The notes under the pieces were generated by a model. It did not search any database. It was not told the origin of the DNA and worked only from the letters and a program-made list of their open reading frames with translations. The position numbers and the translations under genes were made by a program. DNA of 64,000 nucleotides. Source: Emmonsiellopsis sp. PD_33. Its lineage: Eukaryota; Ascomycota; Eurotiomycetes; Onygenales; Ajellomycetaceae. This document shows, one piece after another, positions 1 to 12,608 of this stretch. The DNA is taken from contig JANTQF010000046.1 of the NCBI GenBank assembly GCA_032988165.1, positions 62,001-126,000 of the forward strand. The letters are read 5' to 3'. Position 1 is the stretch's first letter. Each line of letters opens with the position of its first letter.

Positions 1-777
1 GATTTATAAGAAAGTTGTAAATTGGTAATGGAGACAGAATGGAAAACAAGAAAAAAATAAGAAGAAATTACCTTTCTCAAATATTAGTACCTATGTATTT
101 GATGAAGGGAGGAGAACTTAACAGCAACCTTATCACTTCCTAGTTGAAAAAATGATCTATCCAGACAGAGGACATACCTTTTGGTCCTATTTAGTATGCT
201 TGCCGTGGCCAAGCACTCATGTAATAGATATATATATGATATAACTTATATATAATGTTAGGCTACTATATATGCCTACCTGGATGGTCCACAGCTGAGC
301 GCCCATGTAGTATGAGTAAGTATCCAGTAGCTACAGCCTACCAGGCACCCGAAGAAAAATAGAGGGTAACTTCTAGTAATATCTGAATATATGGTATGGT
401 ATCATTGTAGTACCTGTCTCACTGGGCGTCCTGAATATTTTACTAGTTCCTACTAGTTCCTACCAGTTATAGTCAGACATTACCACTTGATAAATACATT
501 ACCACCTGATGAGGTAGCTGGGGCATAGGATGACAATACTGTGACCACCTAGCCAGCTAAAATGCCCCTAAACTTACCAGTAGTTACCAGTGATTACCAG
601 TACCAGCCACTGGCCACCTACGGAACCACGGAGTACTCCGTACCCGAATACGAATAACTACTTCGTGAGCTCCGCTACTCCGTAAACACGAACACCCAAG
701 TTCCCAGTCATTTTCACAAGAGATGATGCCTACCGACTCTATCAAACCCAGCTCGGCGCAAAATACGCAAAAAAGAA
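1..777. other. Upstream intergenic sequence
   Basis: I see no gene here. The stretch is moderately AT-rich with short degenerate direct repeats (CTAGTTCCTA at about 440-470, and TTACCAG at about 570-600) and several TACTCCGTA-like words at about 632-690. It is the presumed promoter side of the F-box/ankyrin gene. Confidence 0.5.
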
Positions 778-3516
778 ATGTCTATTCACGACCTTCCCGT
801 GGAATTAATTGCCCACATATTCCCCTTTCTATGGGACCCCCATTGGATTACCCGCAAAAAGCAGAGGGACCTGTTCTTCACGTTACGGCTGGTAAATCGT
901 ACGAACACTTCTTGAGTCGAGTCTACAGAGATACCAGACTGACGGCTTCATTTCTCAGGGTCCTTAAGTAGCGAGGTGACGAAGTTAGCGTTTTCCGCGC
1001 TTGATATTATCACGAACTTTGAGCATCTTTCCAATCTTCGAGCGCCCGAAGGTCTTGCCCTTCTTATTCGAGAAAAGAAGCAGAGCCAAGCTTGCACTGG
1101 GAGTTTCTTCACGCTGCTATCCACGTTGAGAGAGGCAGCAACCGATTTCCTCTCCCGCAGCAATGGCTATTTACTCGAGGGAAATAGCAATGCACCCATC
1201 TCCACGGAAGGTTACCTAAATTCATTCATTACTGCATGTGTTGGATATCTAGGGAGGCGGGCCACGATTGAGCATATCGTCGCGCAAAATATGCCAAAGG
1301 AGATCGCATTCTTTGGAGCAAATCTCGGGAATTATGACATTTTGCTGCTAGCAGCAGCGGCGGATGGGGACCAAGGGTTGGTCTTGAGCCTGCTAGAAAG
1401 CGAGAGAATCAGCGACGGCAACCAAGTTGTCAATATCGCTCTATATATGTCAGCTTATATGGGGCATGTCGCTGTATTGGACGTCATAATGGAGAGGTGC
1501 AACCCTGAGGTCGACTTTGGATGTGGCAAATTTGGGAACGCTCTACAAGCCGCCGCAGCAAGAGGGAATCTGGACGTGATCAGATCATTGCATAGTTGGG
1601 GAGCCGACATCAATGCCCCTGGTAGGAAATTCTCTAGTCCTCTTCATAGAGCAATATCTGGCCTGCACCCGGAAGCTGTCAAACTACTGTTGGATCTGGG
1701 CGCGGATTCAACTGTACAGGACTACAAAAACAACGGTTTATTCAGGGCTGTCGTCATCGCATCCCATAAAATAATGGAGAATGCGGAAAGGAGCATTATT
1801 CTTGAATATCTGCTCGAAAAGCAACGGCCTCCAACAGCGGCGCTTTTGTTGGATTCGACCGCGAGGTTGGGACATCACGATCTCATGGCTGTACTCCTTA
1901 GGACCGGTGTTGACCCTAACGACTGGAGGAGCTGCAAAAGAATGGAATCTCTACTCGTCTCGGCAGTTCGGGGAAGACCTAATCTGAGGGTCCTAGAGCT
2001 ATTAATAGAGGGTTGGGCGAGTGTCAACATAGGATCTGCTAATTATGGGTCCCTGCTTCAAACGGCCGCAAGGCTCGGCAACGTACAGCTCGTCAACCTT
2101 TTTTTGGACCACATGCCGAATTCTCCGAGCATTGACTGTCAGCAGTATCGTCGGGCTATGCTTGAGGCAACGCAACGACGTGATATAAAGGTTCTTCGGG
2201 TCCTACTTGATCGTTACTCTGAAGTAACGGATCTTAAACCGGAATGCATTATCCTAACTGAAGCGCTCCATGAACGTGGACTCGACCTTCCCTTTATACA
2301 TCTACTTGATGCTATTGAATCTAACAACGAATCCATGGTAAAGGGCTTTCTCGCAGAGGGAGTAGATATCCATGGGCATCGTTTACGACATGGAATGGCA
2401 ATCGAGGTTGCGCTTAGGAAGGCGAACCCTTCCATAGTGCGCTTGCTTCTGGAGTCTGGTGTACATCTCGGTAGCGAACTGCTCGGTCCGGCTTTAAGAA
2501 GGGCTATTCAAAAGAAACAGACAGGTCTTGTGAAGTTCCTATTGGATGAGCTTCCGGCTGATTACATTATTGACTTGACATGCGATGGGTATAAATTTGA
2601 ACAGGAACTCTCCCTCCACACACTCTTCACAGTCATCCGGCTGGCTGAAGCTAATGGAAGAGAACCAGAGGCTCGTAAGATTCTCAGCAATATGGGTTCT
2701 GATGTTCTCGAGATTGCCGAATTGCTACAAAGGAAGGGTGTTGCCTCCCGCGCTGTCATTTTCGAAGGTCTGAATATTGACGTTCAGATTGAGGAGTTCG
2801 CGTTCGTCGCCATTACAAACATAGAGCCCCTGGGATTCCTCCTCGACTGCCAACCCGATATACGTCTTCAACAGTTAAGTAAACATGTCATTCATCGGTG
2901 TAATATTTCACTACTCGAATTAATCCTTGCACGTTACCCGAAAGACAAAAGCAATGAAGAGACTTGGGACACGATTATGAACGCAGGATTACTTCAGGCC
3001 GTGAAGCTAGGGAACTACACCGCGGTGGAATGGTTGCTAAGCCATGGCGCCAAAATACCAGGCCCTCCGCTCCCATTAGCTCTTGATAGGACTTTCAGAT
3101 GGGAAAGCAATTTATGGATGGGTAGAACGCAGAGTATCCTGTATAGGGGGATGCGCCAAAGCGAAACGATGCTCCGTCTGCTCATTGCTCATGGCGCTTT
3201 TCCTGAAGCCTCATCTCACGACTTGATGGTTGACATCATGCAAGTGGCGACTCGTGCAGGTAGCGTCTTTATGTTGAAGCTCCTTTTAGATCGAGGGATG
3301 GATATCCTCAATACACCAATTCCCGAGATCAGAGGTTATAGCTATCCCAACGCACTGTCGTTATCAATATCGGAAGGCGAGATCAGGGTCACCCGTTTTC
3401 TCTTGGATATCGGAGCAACACACCCCCCTGACAATTTCGACCCAGCAAAATATAGATACCCGAAGAAACCCTGGAGCTGGTGGGATACTGGCAAACACCT
3501 GATTACCTCCGTCTAG
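778..3516 (+). pseudogene. F-box plus ankyrin-repeat protein, frame broken near the N-terminus
   Basis: The ATG at 778 opens an F-box (MSIHDLPVELIAHIF, then LRLVNRT) that stops at 913. The long ankyrin frame (through the stop at 3514-3516) is in the same frame, is open from 943, and has no ATG before about 1290. Between about 905 and 965 the plausible protein (SRVYRDTRLTASFL) is in a different frame. The pattern fits one lost base near 905 and one gained base near 965. The body carries many ankyrin-like units ending in LLLDLGAD, LLLESGV, LLSHGAK and similar. F-box proteins recruit substrates to SCF ubiquitin ligases, and ankyrin repeats would bind the substrate. No intron with usable sites repairs the frame. 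It is either a recent pseudogene or an assembly error; the ankyrin part itself is intact. Confidence 0.75.
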
Positions 3517-4408
3517 CCGGCTGTGTTTCGTCTTCAATAAGTGGATATAAGGGGTCCCCTATTACTCGGCGAAGCATGTCCACAGGCTGGGCGCGGGTTA
3601 ATTCCTAGTCCATCTTCATTGGTTTTTTTCAATCGTGATGAAACCGACGGAATGGAGTTCGTTAATCTAGTTACACCTTCAGTTGATTGTTTTAAATTTC
3701 TCATTTTCACAATCTTGCCTGGCTTGGTTGGTGTGACTGGCTAGGGCATCACGGGACAATGTATGTTCGGGCCTGTGTGGCAGATCATCCGGCGCTTTTC
3801 TTTGTGAATTGTTTGCCTGTTTCTTTTATTCTTTTATTCTTTCCCTCTTTCCTTCTCTCTTTCCTTCTCTCTTTCCTTCTCTCTTTCCTTCCCTCTTTCC
3901 TTCTTCCTTTTTTTTTTCCCCTGAGCGATATCCCTCCCTCCCCCAAGTGAAAATAATCCCAATGAATTTCTTCATCAAGGATCAACTGTTTTACATATCT
4001 GGGGTGATATATTTCTGCTGACATCTATCCATCACATCACTCCGTCATGCGTAGAAGCAATGAAACGCAACTGGCTATTGAAATCTTGACCCAAGTAAGT
4101 ACACAGAGTGCTGATACTGCAATTTTATAACTTTTCAATGCTACTACCCACTTGCAGGCCTTTGGTAAAACAGAGATTCCGACGAAATAGGAGGAAATGA
4201 AGTTAAGTACTGAATAGTAGGATCGTGTCGATACATGAGCGAACGGAATGCAAAATATATATAAATAAATAAACAATGTCGGTTATCTATCCCCTTCCCC
4301 GGAAAACAGCACAGAAAATAGAGAGGAAACCCAAACACATATCTAACCAAATCCCCAAGTATCTAACCCATAAATCAAACCCTTTCCCCTAGCAACGAAA
4401 GAAAAATG
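3517..4408. other. Intergenic region between two convergent genes
   Basis: I see no supported gene here. The region holds the 3' flanks of the ankyrin gene and of the Zn2Cys6 gene, plus the pyrimidine microsatellite listed separately. Short open frames across the microsatellite are low-complexity artefacts. Confidence 0.6.
3836..3915. repeat. Pyrimidine microsatellite
   Basis: About five copies of a roughly 12-bp unit close to CTTTCCTTCTCT, followed by a poly-T run. The top strand is entirely C and T and the bottom strand entirely purine. Confidence 0.9.
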
Positions 4409-7224
4409 TTAAATACTCATCCCGTCCGGATTAAACGGTTCCATGGCGTCGAAGTTCCACATGTCCCCTAAATTGCCCATGATCGCATTGCGCTGGAATG
4501 TCTGCCCATCCCAGAGGTCCTATTTATTTTATCAGCAATAAGCTAGGACCGGCTTGGAATACGATATAGGATGAACGCATAGCAGTGAGAAATTCTCATA
4601 CCCATTCAAAATTCGGTGGCGCATCCATCATCGTTTCGATAATCTTAAATGCCGAGTCGGATGAGAATTCGCTTAATAGTTGCGGCTCCGTGAGTTGGGT
4701 TTGAGGAGCAAAAGATGCAGCTGGGGGTAAGAAGGAAGATGATGAAGGGACGATGTTTGGGGTTTGCTCCGGGTATTGGTGGTCTTGAACTGCGCTTTAG
4801 CAAGTCGTACTGTCACTGGCTTTGGTATATACATACATGGGAAATGTGGCGCAGGGAATGAGTTGGGATCATTCGTGCTAGGATTCGCAACCATTCCAGC
4901 CTGAGTCGGGGGGTTGCCAGTCATAGAGGGAGCTTCTGGGGCATACCCGGATTCAACGACGTTCAACCCTTGGTTCGCGGCGTGGCATCTGTCGATGATG
5001 ATCTTAATGGCTTCCAAGGCTTTCGTTACATCTCTTGAATGGGGTATAAAACTCCACCATCGATTATATGACGATTCGAGCACCTGCAGTTTGTCCTTGT
5101 CCTCCCCAAAGCCACAGCGGTTGTTCTCTTCCGAAGGAGGATTTGAAAAATACGTCCCGTTATTTAATTCCCGATCCAGATCAACACAGACAATCATAGC
5201 CGCAACTAAAAAGTCGTGCAGCACGATTGACGAGATCGAGATCTTCCACCTGTCTCTATAGAACGGGCCTCCTGGTTGCGATTCTCGGTATAAGAAGGCT
5301 TGTATCTGGAGAATACGCAGCGCAGCATCCAGACAGGTCTTGCGCGAGTAATTATACGAGTCGTTTGATAGGGTAAAGTACCGCTTGTGGAGAATGCATC
5401 TGCCCTTGTTGTACGCCAACTCGACAGCTAGCTTTTGCATGATAGACCTCGAATCCTCAGTCAGGAAACCTTTTGTCAGCTTGAATCGAGCTGGAATCGA
5501 CTCTAATACTCCGTTAAGCCCACTATCACATTTGAGAATCTCATCATACGAATGCTCGCTGGAAGATTCCATTAGGTCAACAATTCTCGCGTAGTAGTAC
5601 ATTAGTCTCATCTTAACTTTGGGGTATGCTATTGGAGTCGGTTCGGTTTCAGGTCGTTCTGGGGGTAGCTCAGTCGTATTTTCATCGAAATCTTCATTTA
5701 GGAGGTTATGGGGTGGTTTGGTATCTGTCTGCATCTCATTCCACAATCGTGGAAGGCCAAACTACACATATTAGCATAGCTGATATACAGAGATATGGAG
5801 GTTTCATACTTGAAAGGATACTTGCAAGTCGACATGTGTAATAAGAAGCCATATTCGCCTCCGCATTTCACCATCAAATGCCGAAATGTGGGGATAATGT
5901 GATGGATCACGATGATAACCCATACGCATAGCTAAGCGAACAACCATGCCAATTAGTAGGGATAGTCCAAAATCGGCATCTTGACAGCGCATATATTCCG
6001 AACTGGTATATAATAAGAGGGCCTGTAACGTGTAGGGACCAGGCTTAGTATAGTTGCCCAAGACAAGGCATTGAGTAGCTCTTTTGCGATATAGCTCGAT
6101 ATCGTGTTGGGCCAATTTCGTTGGTCGGGTATCCACCCCTCCGAGGTGATTACAGCATGATGTTAAACACAATACACTGAACAGCATTCCAATCCATATT
6201 ATAGATTTATTTGAAGGATCTTCCCAAAATAGCTCATACTATACAGAGTTAGCATTTATACCTCTATCGTTATATTCAAAGCTTCAGCGAGCGCAATCTC
6301 ACATCTTTTCGGAAGGTAGGTGGGTGTAAAATTACTGGAGATTGAGTAAGTTAACCGACACGCCTAGGTCAAAATGGACGGGTCGACTTACATGATCCCA
6401 TTTCCATGACCTGGAAAAATTGAGATACCATATGGTCAGTCAAGGGTTTTGGGGGGAGTGTATTGAGTATCTCCTCCCGTGTGATAGCCTTATCCACTCC
6501 AATAAGTAACTCAACACCCTTTTCAGGGGGCTGTAATAGGGAAGGGGATGCTTCTCGATAAGACTTTTCGGATGGTTCGGACAAACCCTTCATATCTTCG
6601 AGCTATTAAACCGGCGTATTAGAATTAAATACTTCACAACTACCGGAGATTGTGGACATTGATGCACACATCTTCTAGGATTGCTTCCCAATGGGAACTT
6701 CCAACATAACTCGTCCCGGATTCGTCTATCTTGAGCCTCCCAAACGAGTCCGCAATTTTTTGTGCCGAATCCGACGACTCAGCTGGGCTAGCCGTGGGGG
6801 GTGAAGATGTCTGCCCCGCAGCCGGAAGTTTGCCCTCGCCCACCAGCGAATGGACGATTTCTTCCAAATGCTTGATCCGGTCATGCAAGTGCCGGGGAGT
6901 GGTGGTGGACTGACGAGGCTGTACGTCTGCAGCGCCACGGCTTGCTGACTGCGAATAGACGCACAGCTGAGACCGCTTCTTGCAGTTCTCGCATGGTCGA
7001 TTCCGGTCGCATTTTAACCTGGGGCAGATCGATTAGCGAGACGGCACAAGAACGGATGTTATATTTTCCACACAAAAGAAGATTGGAAAAGGAGTTTGTC
7101 GGGATTTGAACTTTTTTTGCCTGCACAGCATGCATGATAACTGCGGCTTGTCCCGTCTCCGGCTCGGCGGGGGTCGCGGTCTGGTGGATTCAGCCCCTTG
7201 GCCCGGATCCAAAGTTTCATTCAT
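4409..7224 (-). CDS. Zn2Cys6 (GAL4-type) fungal transcription factor
   Basis: Eight exons on the minus strand: 7224-7112, 7018-6670, 6602-6392, 6334-6303, 6238-5810, 5761-4837, 4789-4602 and 4519-4409. They total 2358 nt (785 aa). Cysteines 31, 34, 41, 47, 50 and 57 form a C-x2-C-x6-C-x5-C-x2-C-x6-C binuclear zinc cluster, split by intron 1. A short coiled coil follows (HDRIKHLEEIVHSLV). Residues of about 225-378 match the start of the fungal-specific transcription factor domain (LILHPPTFRKDYELFW, then RLAMRMGYHRDPSHY). Such proteins bind CGG-containing sites as nuclear regulators; the target pathway cannot be told from sequence. Oddities are a 32-nt micro-exon (6303-6334) and a weak GTTCAA donor at 7111. 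Every junction preserves frame. There is no adjacent metabolic cluster to suggest a pathway. Confidence 0.92.
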
Positions 7225-7879
7225 GGCCTGAACGATTTAGGGCACTGGAAAAGAACGCCCTCTGCAAAGATATAGGCCAGTTACACGTTGATTAGTGCCG
7301 ATTCATCTGGACATAAAGCTATGTTGTTGCGTCAAAGTTCGAAGTTGCCGCCTGGGGCCATAGTCATAGTTGTTTATTAGCTAAGTTCTGACTAACTCAA
7401 TAATTATATGCCCAGGTGGTCGCTAGTTAACCAGCTAGAAGGTCATAGAATAGACAGACATTCTTCGTACATTTACGCAGAATCACCAGACGCCCGATAA
7501 CCAACCGCTAGGGCGGGAATCGAAACCGACGTGAAGGCCAATTTCTCAAGATTAAGTCCAACTAACTGCATTTCCCTATCTCCCGATTTCCTCCAAGGCC
7601 GAGTATCCAGTTGGATATACTACTATGTAAAGCCCTTGAATTGAAAAACCTCTTTTGAGCTTACCCGTGCAGAATATTTTGCCCATGTCTGGCAATATAA
7701 CGGCCTCACCCTGAGCTTGGTCCATATTTTATCCCTTTGAACCGATGAGGCTGCAAAATCAAAAACACGACAATATCCCATTCCATTACGAAGACAAAAG
7801 CAGAAGCCGGCAACACACCAAATTTTTTACAAAAGGCAAATAGCAGCGGTAGAGAGAATAAATGTAAAATCGCGTAGTC
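7225..7879. other. Intergenic, promoter side of the Zn2Cys6 gene
   Basis: No coding signal is seen. The region holds the upstream sequence of the regulator at 7224 and the 3' flank of the coiled-coil gene. Confidence 0.5.
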
Positions 7880-8549
7880 TTATTCTTTAGAACTATTGCA
7901 CTCCATCCAGAACTTTGCGTACAACTGGTTCATCTTGTCCGAGAGGTCCTTCTCTTGCAGATCCTGTGGATTATCTAGCTGATCCACATAGTCTCTGAAA
8001 GCCTCATCCACTTTCGCAGGAACCCCATCTTTGACATACATTGTTGCCCTCTTGTTGAGTATAGAGATAGTTCTGGTATCGCCACGCCGGCCTAGAAATA
8101 ATATTAGTTGTCTGCTGGGGTAGAACTGAAGAAGTAGATGGGTGACTATATAACTTACTCCGGGAGATGATGTCCCCATATGCAAGGCCGTATATCTTCT
8201 TGATAATGTAGGCATCCGTTCTCATACCCTGTTCATAGAGGAGGGAATCAGTCACCGCATCGCCACGGTGCGCTGCGACGTTACTACCCATGCTTATGGG
8301 GCAGTAGTCCGGGTTTTTGCCTTCCTTGTCTCTTTTGTAGACTTCCAAGAGAAGATTTCTGCAGTTCCTGTACCCCTCGCTCTGGGCGCAAAGCTCATTA
8401 ACCATCTTTGTGAGGTCAGAAATTTGATCATTTAGGTTGCCTAATTCGTCGTCCAAAAGTCTTGCCGCAGCTTCCACAGCTTCAATGCGCGCTTTAGTCG
8501 TAGCAAGTTCCGCAAGTAGGTGCGGCCCTCTCTCCCTTCCATACACCAT
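7880..8549 (-). CDS. Coiled-coil protein of unknown function
   Basis: Exon 1 is 8549-8159 and exon 2 is 8091-7880, joined across a GTAAGT..TTCTAG intron, giving 200 aa from the first ATG. Residues of about 10-60 form a heptad-rich helix (LATTKARIEAVEAAARLLDDE). The C-terminal half has a conserved-looking basic block (SRSRRGDTRTISILNKRAT) and a charged tail ending in NSSKE. Coding-like sequence (QQLEEAIHNTLESATYRQRE) continues upstream in frame to about 8617, where a TAA lies just beyond. A further 5' exon spliced onto a CAG near 8617 is therefore likely and the true start is uncertain. I do not recognise the family, and no signal peptide or membrane segment is seen. Confidence 0.7.
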
Positions 8550-8617
8550 GTTGTCTTCCCTCTGCCTATACGTTGCCGATTCCAACGTGTTGTGGATCGC
8601 TTCTTCAAGCTGCTGGT

Positions 8618-11560
8618 TTTATGTCTTGACTTGTTGATGTTGCCCGCTGTCTGTCAAGGAATAGAACATTAGTTAACTAGCAATTAGTTAGTAGTGATAG
8701 GACATCGAGAATCAAGGTCAACTACTCACAATTTCAAATTCTGTGCCCGGTGTATCGAGGCTTGAAATCTTTCTGAAATTCGTGTCGAGTTTACATAGAT
8801 CAGGTCTTTGCCTTGCGATTTCGATTTCGATTTCTACCTATGACGTAACCTTAGTTCGGCTCATGGCGGATATTGAAAATATTGTGAGCCGGATGCCTGG
8901 GAAGCGTGATTTATGGTTTCCCAATTCAAATGCTAGTTAGTTAGTTAATGAACTTAATGTGAAGAGGCAAGTGAGTGGGCAGGACAAACATCCATTTCAC
9001 CAGGGCTACTTCCAGATGCTGCTGACATTCACACAGAAAGTTACTTTGCCAGTGACTTCCTACTGTATACAACAGAAGAGGCCCATGCGCATGGATAGAC
9101 TCCTCTATTACTATCTAGAGCGTAGCCAAAGACACTTCCACATCTCAAGAACTCTAGTAGTACTCAACGCTCTCGCATCTTGCAAGACCTCTGGATCATA
9201 AAGCCTCCATACCCAGCTCCTTTTAAAGCTGCATCATTTGACCGTAGTCCCAAGGGTGGTTTTCACCCCGATTTATCTTCTGTCATGTAGTTAATAAGCA
9301 AATGGAATGAATGTAGTAGTTACATGGGACAGTGCCAGGACGCTGTAGCAATGACGTCGCAGCTATGTAGTGAAGTAATCTCATGTAGTTATTAGCTATG
9401 TGGTTAGCTAGGAGGGTATTTGCTCTAGGACGTGAAGATGGGGTAAAATAAATGGAATGCATCTCTCGTGTGATTCACCCACGTACGTCCGGATAGGCAA
9501 TGGCGTGGGTAGGTGGAAATAGCGGGAGAAGAAACGTGAGAAACATGCACACCATGCATTATGGCGCATACTGGATCTGGAGAAAACATCAGCAATGCAA
9601 ACATAAAACAAGCAGACCTATACATAAGTCCTAGTGACATAGTTAAAGATGGTACATGTACATACCGCGCACCAAAAAAACGAAGGAGCTCATCATCAAG
9701 GCAAATTTTCAGACTCCCTCGTGCACAAGAACCGCCATGCATAGTAAGTCCTGCGCATGTACACAGCACCTTAACTAGCTAGTGTCGCTAGCACTGTAGA
9801 GTGTGAGACAAGAAGATAATGTAGACCGGACCATACAGAGAGAAATTTCTTCTATGGCTTTCAGTAGATCATTTAACATGTAGGAAGTGTTTCTTCCTTT
9901 CTCATTTGGGAATACGATTGCAACGGAGGCGTGGGTTCGGTCGTTCAATACTGTGCCACCAGGGGAGCTAGTGGGCTTGTGGTGTGTAACGGGTTCCCCT
10001 TTTCCCCTTTTTCCTTTATGGGATCTCTTCGTTCGAGGGTCACGGAGGATGGAAACGTGTTTTATTGCCGTTGATTGCGGTACGATGATGAATGGTTTCA
10101 AGTTCTTTTGTGATGGGTTGTTGAGTAGTATGCTTGGGGGAGGGGATAATGATACGGAATGAAGAGTGGAAGTTTTCGCGCGTGGGATGTCCATTTGGGT
10201 TGGATAGAGCGGTATTTTGCTGAAGAGAGAGGACTCCGTCTCCGTATATCCAGACAGTTGTTTCATTTCTGCCAATATCACGAAAATGATGTATGTTGTC
10301 CTCGGGGGTAGTTGACTGGGCGGGCTTCTCCATAGCGGCGCGCAACCATTCGGTGGATGTTAAATCCTAGGAAAACTAGGGTGGAAGCTCACAACTTATT
10401 ATCCAAGGGGCTCCCCCACTGCTTATATATGCTGTTAATGGAAGCACTGCAGAGTCCAACCTATGTGTCGACAATTTAATCAGAAAATAAACACCCGCCT
10501 AGTTTTATTAGCCTGCAGAAGCGCGCGAAGCCTAAACCGGCGATCGGCAGCGATCGGGGCCCTGTGTCTTTGCACGCACGGCCCAACCAGCGTAAAGCCA
10601 CGCCTACGCAGCACGACCCATGGGTTTGGTGTCGGGCTTCGAACTTTCTACTCTGGATCCCCTTTCCGTGCTGCCATCTGGGCGGTTCCACAGCGCCAGG
10701 AACACAAAGGTTAAATTCGAATCTCTCGCGCGGCAACGTAAACAGTGATGGGACCGGCTAGCAACTAACCAACGGGTTTGACGGGTGTCGTTACGTTGAT
10801 TTTGCAATATCTGTGCGTGCGTTTCTCACACAGCATATGCAATGCAATGCACGTCTGTATGTCTGCAGACTATGGCTCTGGGTCTTGCTTCGTCTTCGGT
10901 TGCCGAACGAAAAGCAACGAAAAAAGCTTGTCCCCAAGAAAGATGGGAATGCAGGATCCGGTCCGGCATGTGGAGCCAACACCATCTAAAATGTCTCTTT
11001 AACTTTCTTGGGGTTTAGCCCCAGGTCTGGACAAATTAATGGTGCCTGCTGGAGCTATGCCAGGTTGCGAACGTCCCTGTCGTCCCACGAATCTGAACAG
11101 ATTGGCATTTGGGGAGACCCTGTGGATTTCAGGTGCAATGGTGTAATCCCGAAGGTGGCACAGCAGGGTGATGGCGACACAGAGATCGGTATGTGCCGGG
11201 CTGTAGGCATTAGTTCAAGCTCTCGAGGGGGAGGCTTGGAAGCTGGGGTTGAAGACTCTTGCTTGGATATCTCAGCGATCAATGATCTCCAACGAGCATT
11301 GGAGCGAGATTTAGCGTGGATATTTCATGCGTGGGCGGCCAGGTATTTTCAGATATATACCCATGTTGAGTGTGCTATGGGAAAGCACAAGCTTTGGCTG
11401 TTGGGCGCAGAGGCGTGTGGGCGTAGTAGTCGTGGAGGGAGGGGGAATGCCACTGGGCCTGGGGATGCCTCAATATCTATATTACCTAGTATCTGTCTGC
11501 AGGTTGATAGAAGGGATATAGAGTGACTGTAGTTTATATAGACCGCCGCAGTGTTGCCAT
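8618..11560. other. Intergenic region with no supported gene
   Basis: Nearly 3 kb with normal CpG content but no frame I trust. The longest open frames (9775-10281 minus, 10040-10345 minus, 11008-11526 plus) have no family resemblance, low-complexity composition or non-ATG starts. A 5' exon of the coiled-coil gene may lie around 8730-8840. A hairpin CTTGGGG-TTTAG-CCCCAGG lies near 11,009. Confidence 0.45.
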
Positions 11561-12608
11561 GCTGTGGTGGTGCGGGGCAATAGGCGCGGTGCGTGGCCAC
11601 AGCGCCAGCCCCTGAACCACTTCAGGCCGCTGCCCGCCAAGCCGCCGTCGACGTCGAGCCATTCACGCCAGCAAAAATCCATCGCAGACGTGTTTCCGCT
11701 GAAACGCCGACAACCTCTCATCTCTCTCGCTCGCCCTCTCTCGTCCTCTCTCGTCATCCCTCTCCTCTGCTGGTCTGTGTTCGTCGTCGCTCGCTTTGTT
11801 TCTGTTCGTCCAAGCCGCCTGTTCTGCTTCTTCCCCCTGCCCCCCAGAAGAGTCCCTCGCCGTCATTCTTTTATCCCCGTTGAAACTCCTTTGCTTCTTT
11901 ATGCTGGTCACCCTTAGTTACCCTTGTCCCTAACTCTTCATTTGCCTTGCCTTGTGCCCCTTTTTCTCTTCAATCCCTTCTCTTGAAACGGCTGCTGTCG
12001 GGTTGCTGCCAGCCTACCACCACCCGCAATCTCATCACACTGGCTCGCCTATCCAGGTACGCATCAAAACATTGCCTGCATTGTCGCGTCTCCCTCCCAT
12101 TTCTCCTGCGTGCTCCATCATACTGACGTCTGCCGTTGTTGGTCTCGTTGCTCTTGCTGCCAGGTTCCAGAGCCTCCCTATTGCCCTGCGTTCCACCTTG
12201 TGTTAGCCAAACCGTCTACCAACCAAAGGCTTGCATCTTGTCTACCCCTGACTCTTCTCCTCCACCCAATATTTCTTTTTGGCACCCACGCTGCCCACCC
12301 TCCCTCGCCATCTCAGGTCCTCCAGGATCTCCTCGAATTCTCCTCCACCCTCTTCCTCGGTCTCCTTCGGTTTGTTCTAACATCGTCTCGCGGCCCCACC
12401 TCGCTCGAAGGTGCTGGTGATATCGCTATTGCCATATACGCTGGGGAACACCAAGCAATAGCTGTGGGAACCTGGTATAGAGCCTGAGGCGAGGATCGTG
12501 TGATCTCCGTGCCTTTGCGACTGTATCTTGTTTCCATATTCCCATTGCCGGTCCGTGTTCTATCCGTGTACCTGTCTGTCCAGCGCCCTCCACCTCAACT
12601 GGTACAAG
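11561..12608 (+). promoter_or_regulatory. Pyrimidine-rich promoter and long leader of the MSB1-like gene
   Basis: The top strand is strongly CT-rich (for example CTCTCTCGCTCGCCCTCTC near 11,718), as is typical of fungal promoters and 5' leaders. Several short open frames lie between here and the ATG at 12,609. A possible leader intron donor (CAGGTACGCA) sits near 12,055. The extent of the transcript is inferred. Confidence 0.45.

Noticed and set aside
723..971. An 82-codon plus-strand frame starting MMPTDSI
   Set aside because: Its first two thirds is out of frame with the clear F-box on the same DNA; only its last 20 or so codons look coding and these are explained by the frameshift pair.
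3759..4024. Open frames on both strands across the pyrimidine tract
   Set aside because: They encode only Phe/Leu/Ser or Lys/Arg/Glu runs generated by the microsatellite.
9775..10345. Minus-strand open frames of 168 and 101 codons
   Set aside because: They overlap in different frames, one starts at a non-ATG codon, composition is low-complexity, and there is no family resemblance or splice structure.
10480..10760. tRNA-like A and B box words (minus TGGCGCTGTGG and AGTTCGAAGCC; plus AATTCGAATC)
   Set aside because: The boxes are imperfect, the spacing is about 53 nt, and I could not fold a cloverleaf with a plausible acceptor stem and anticodon loop.
11008..11526. Plus-strand open frame of 172 codons
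   Set aside because: The apparent start is TTG, the protein has no recognisable domain, and the stretch fits upstream regulatory sequence of the MSB1-like gene better.
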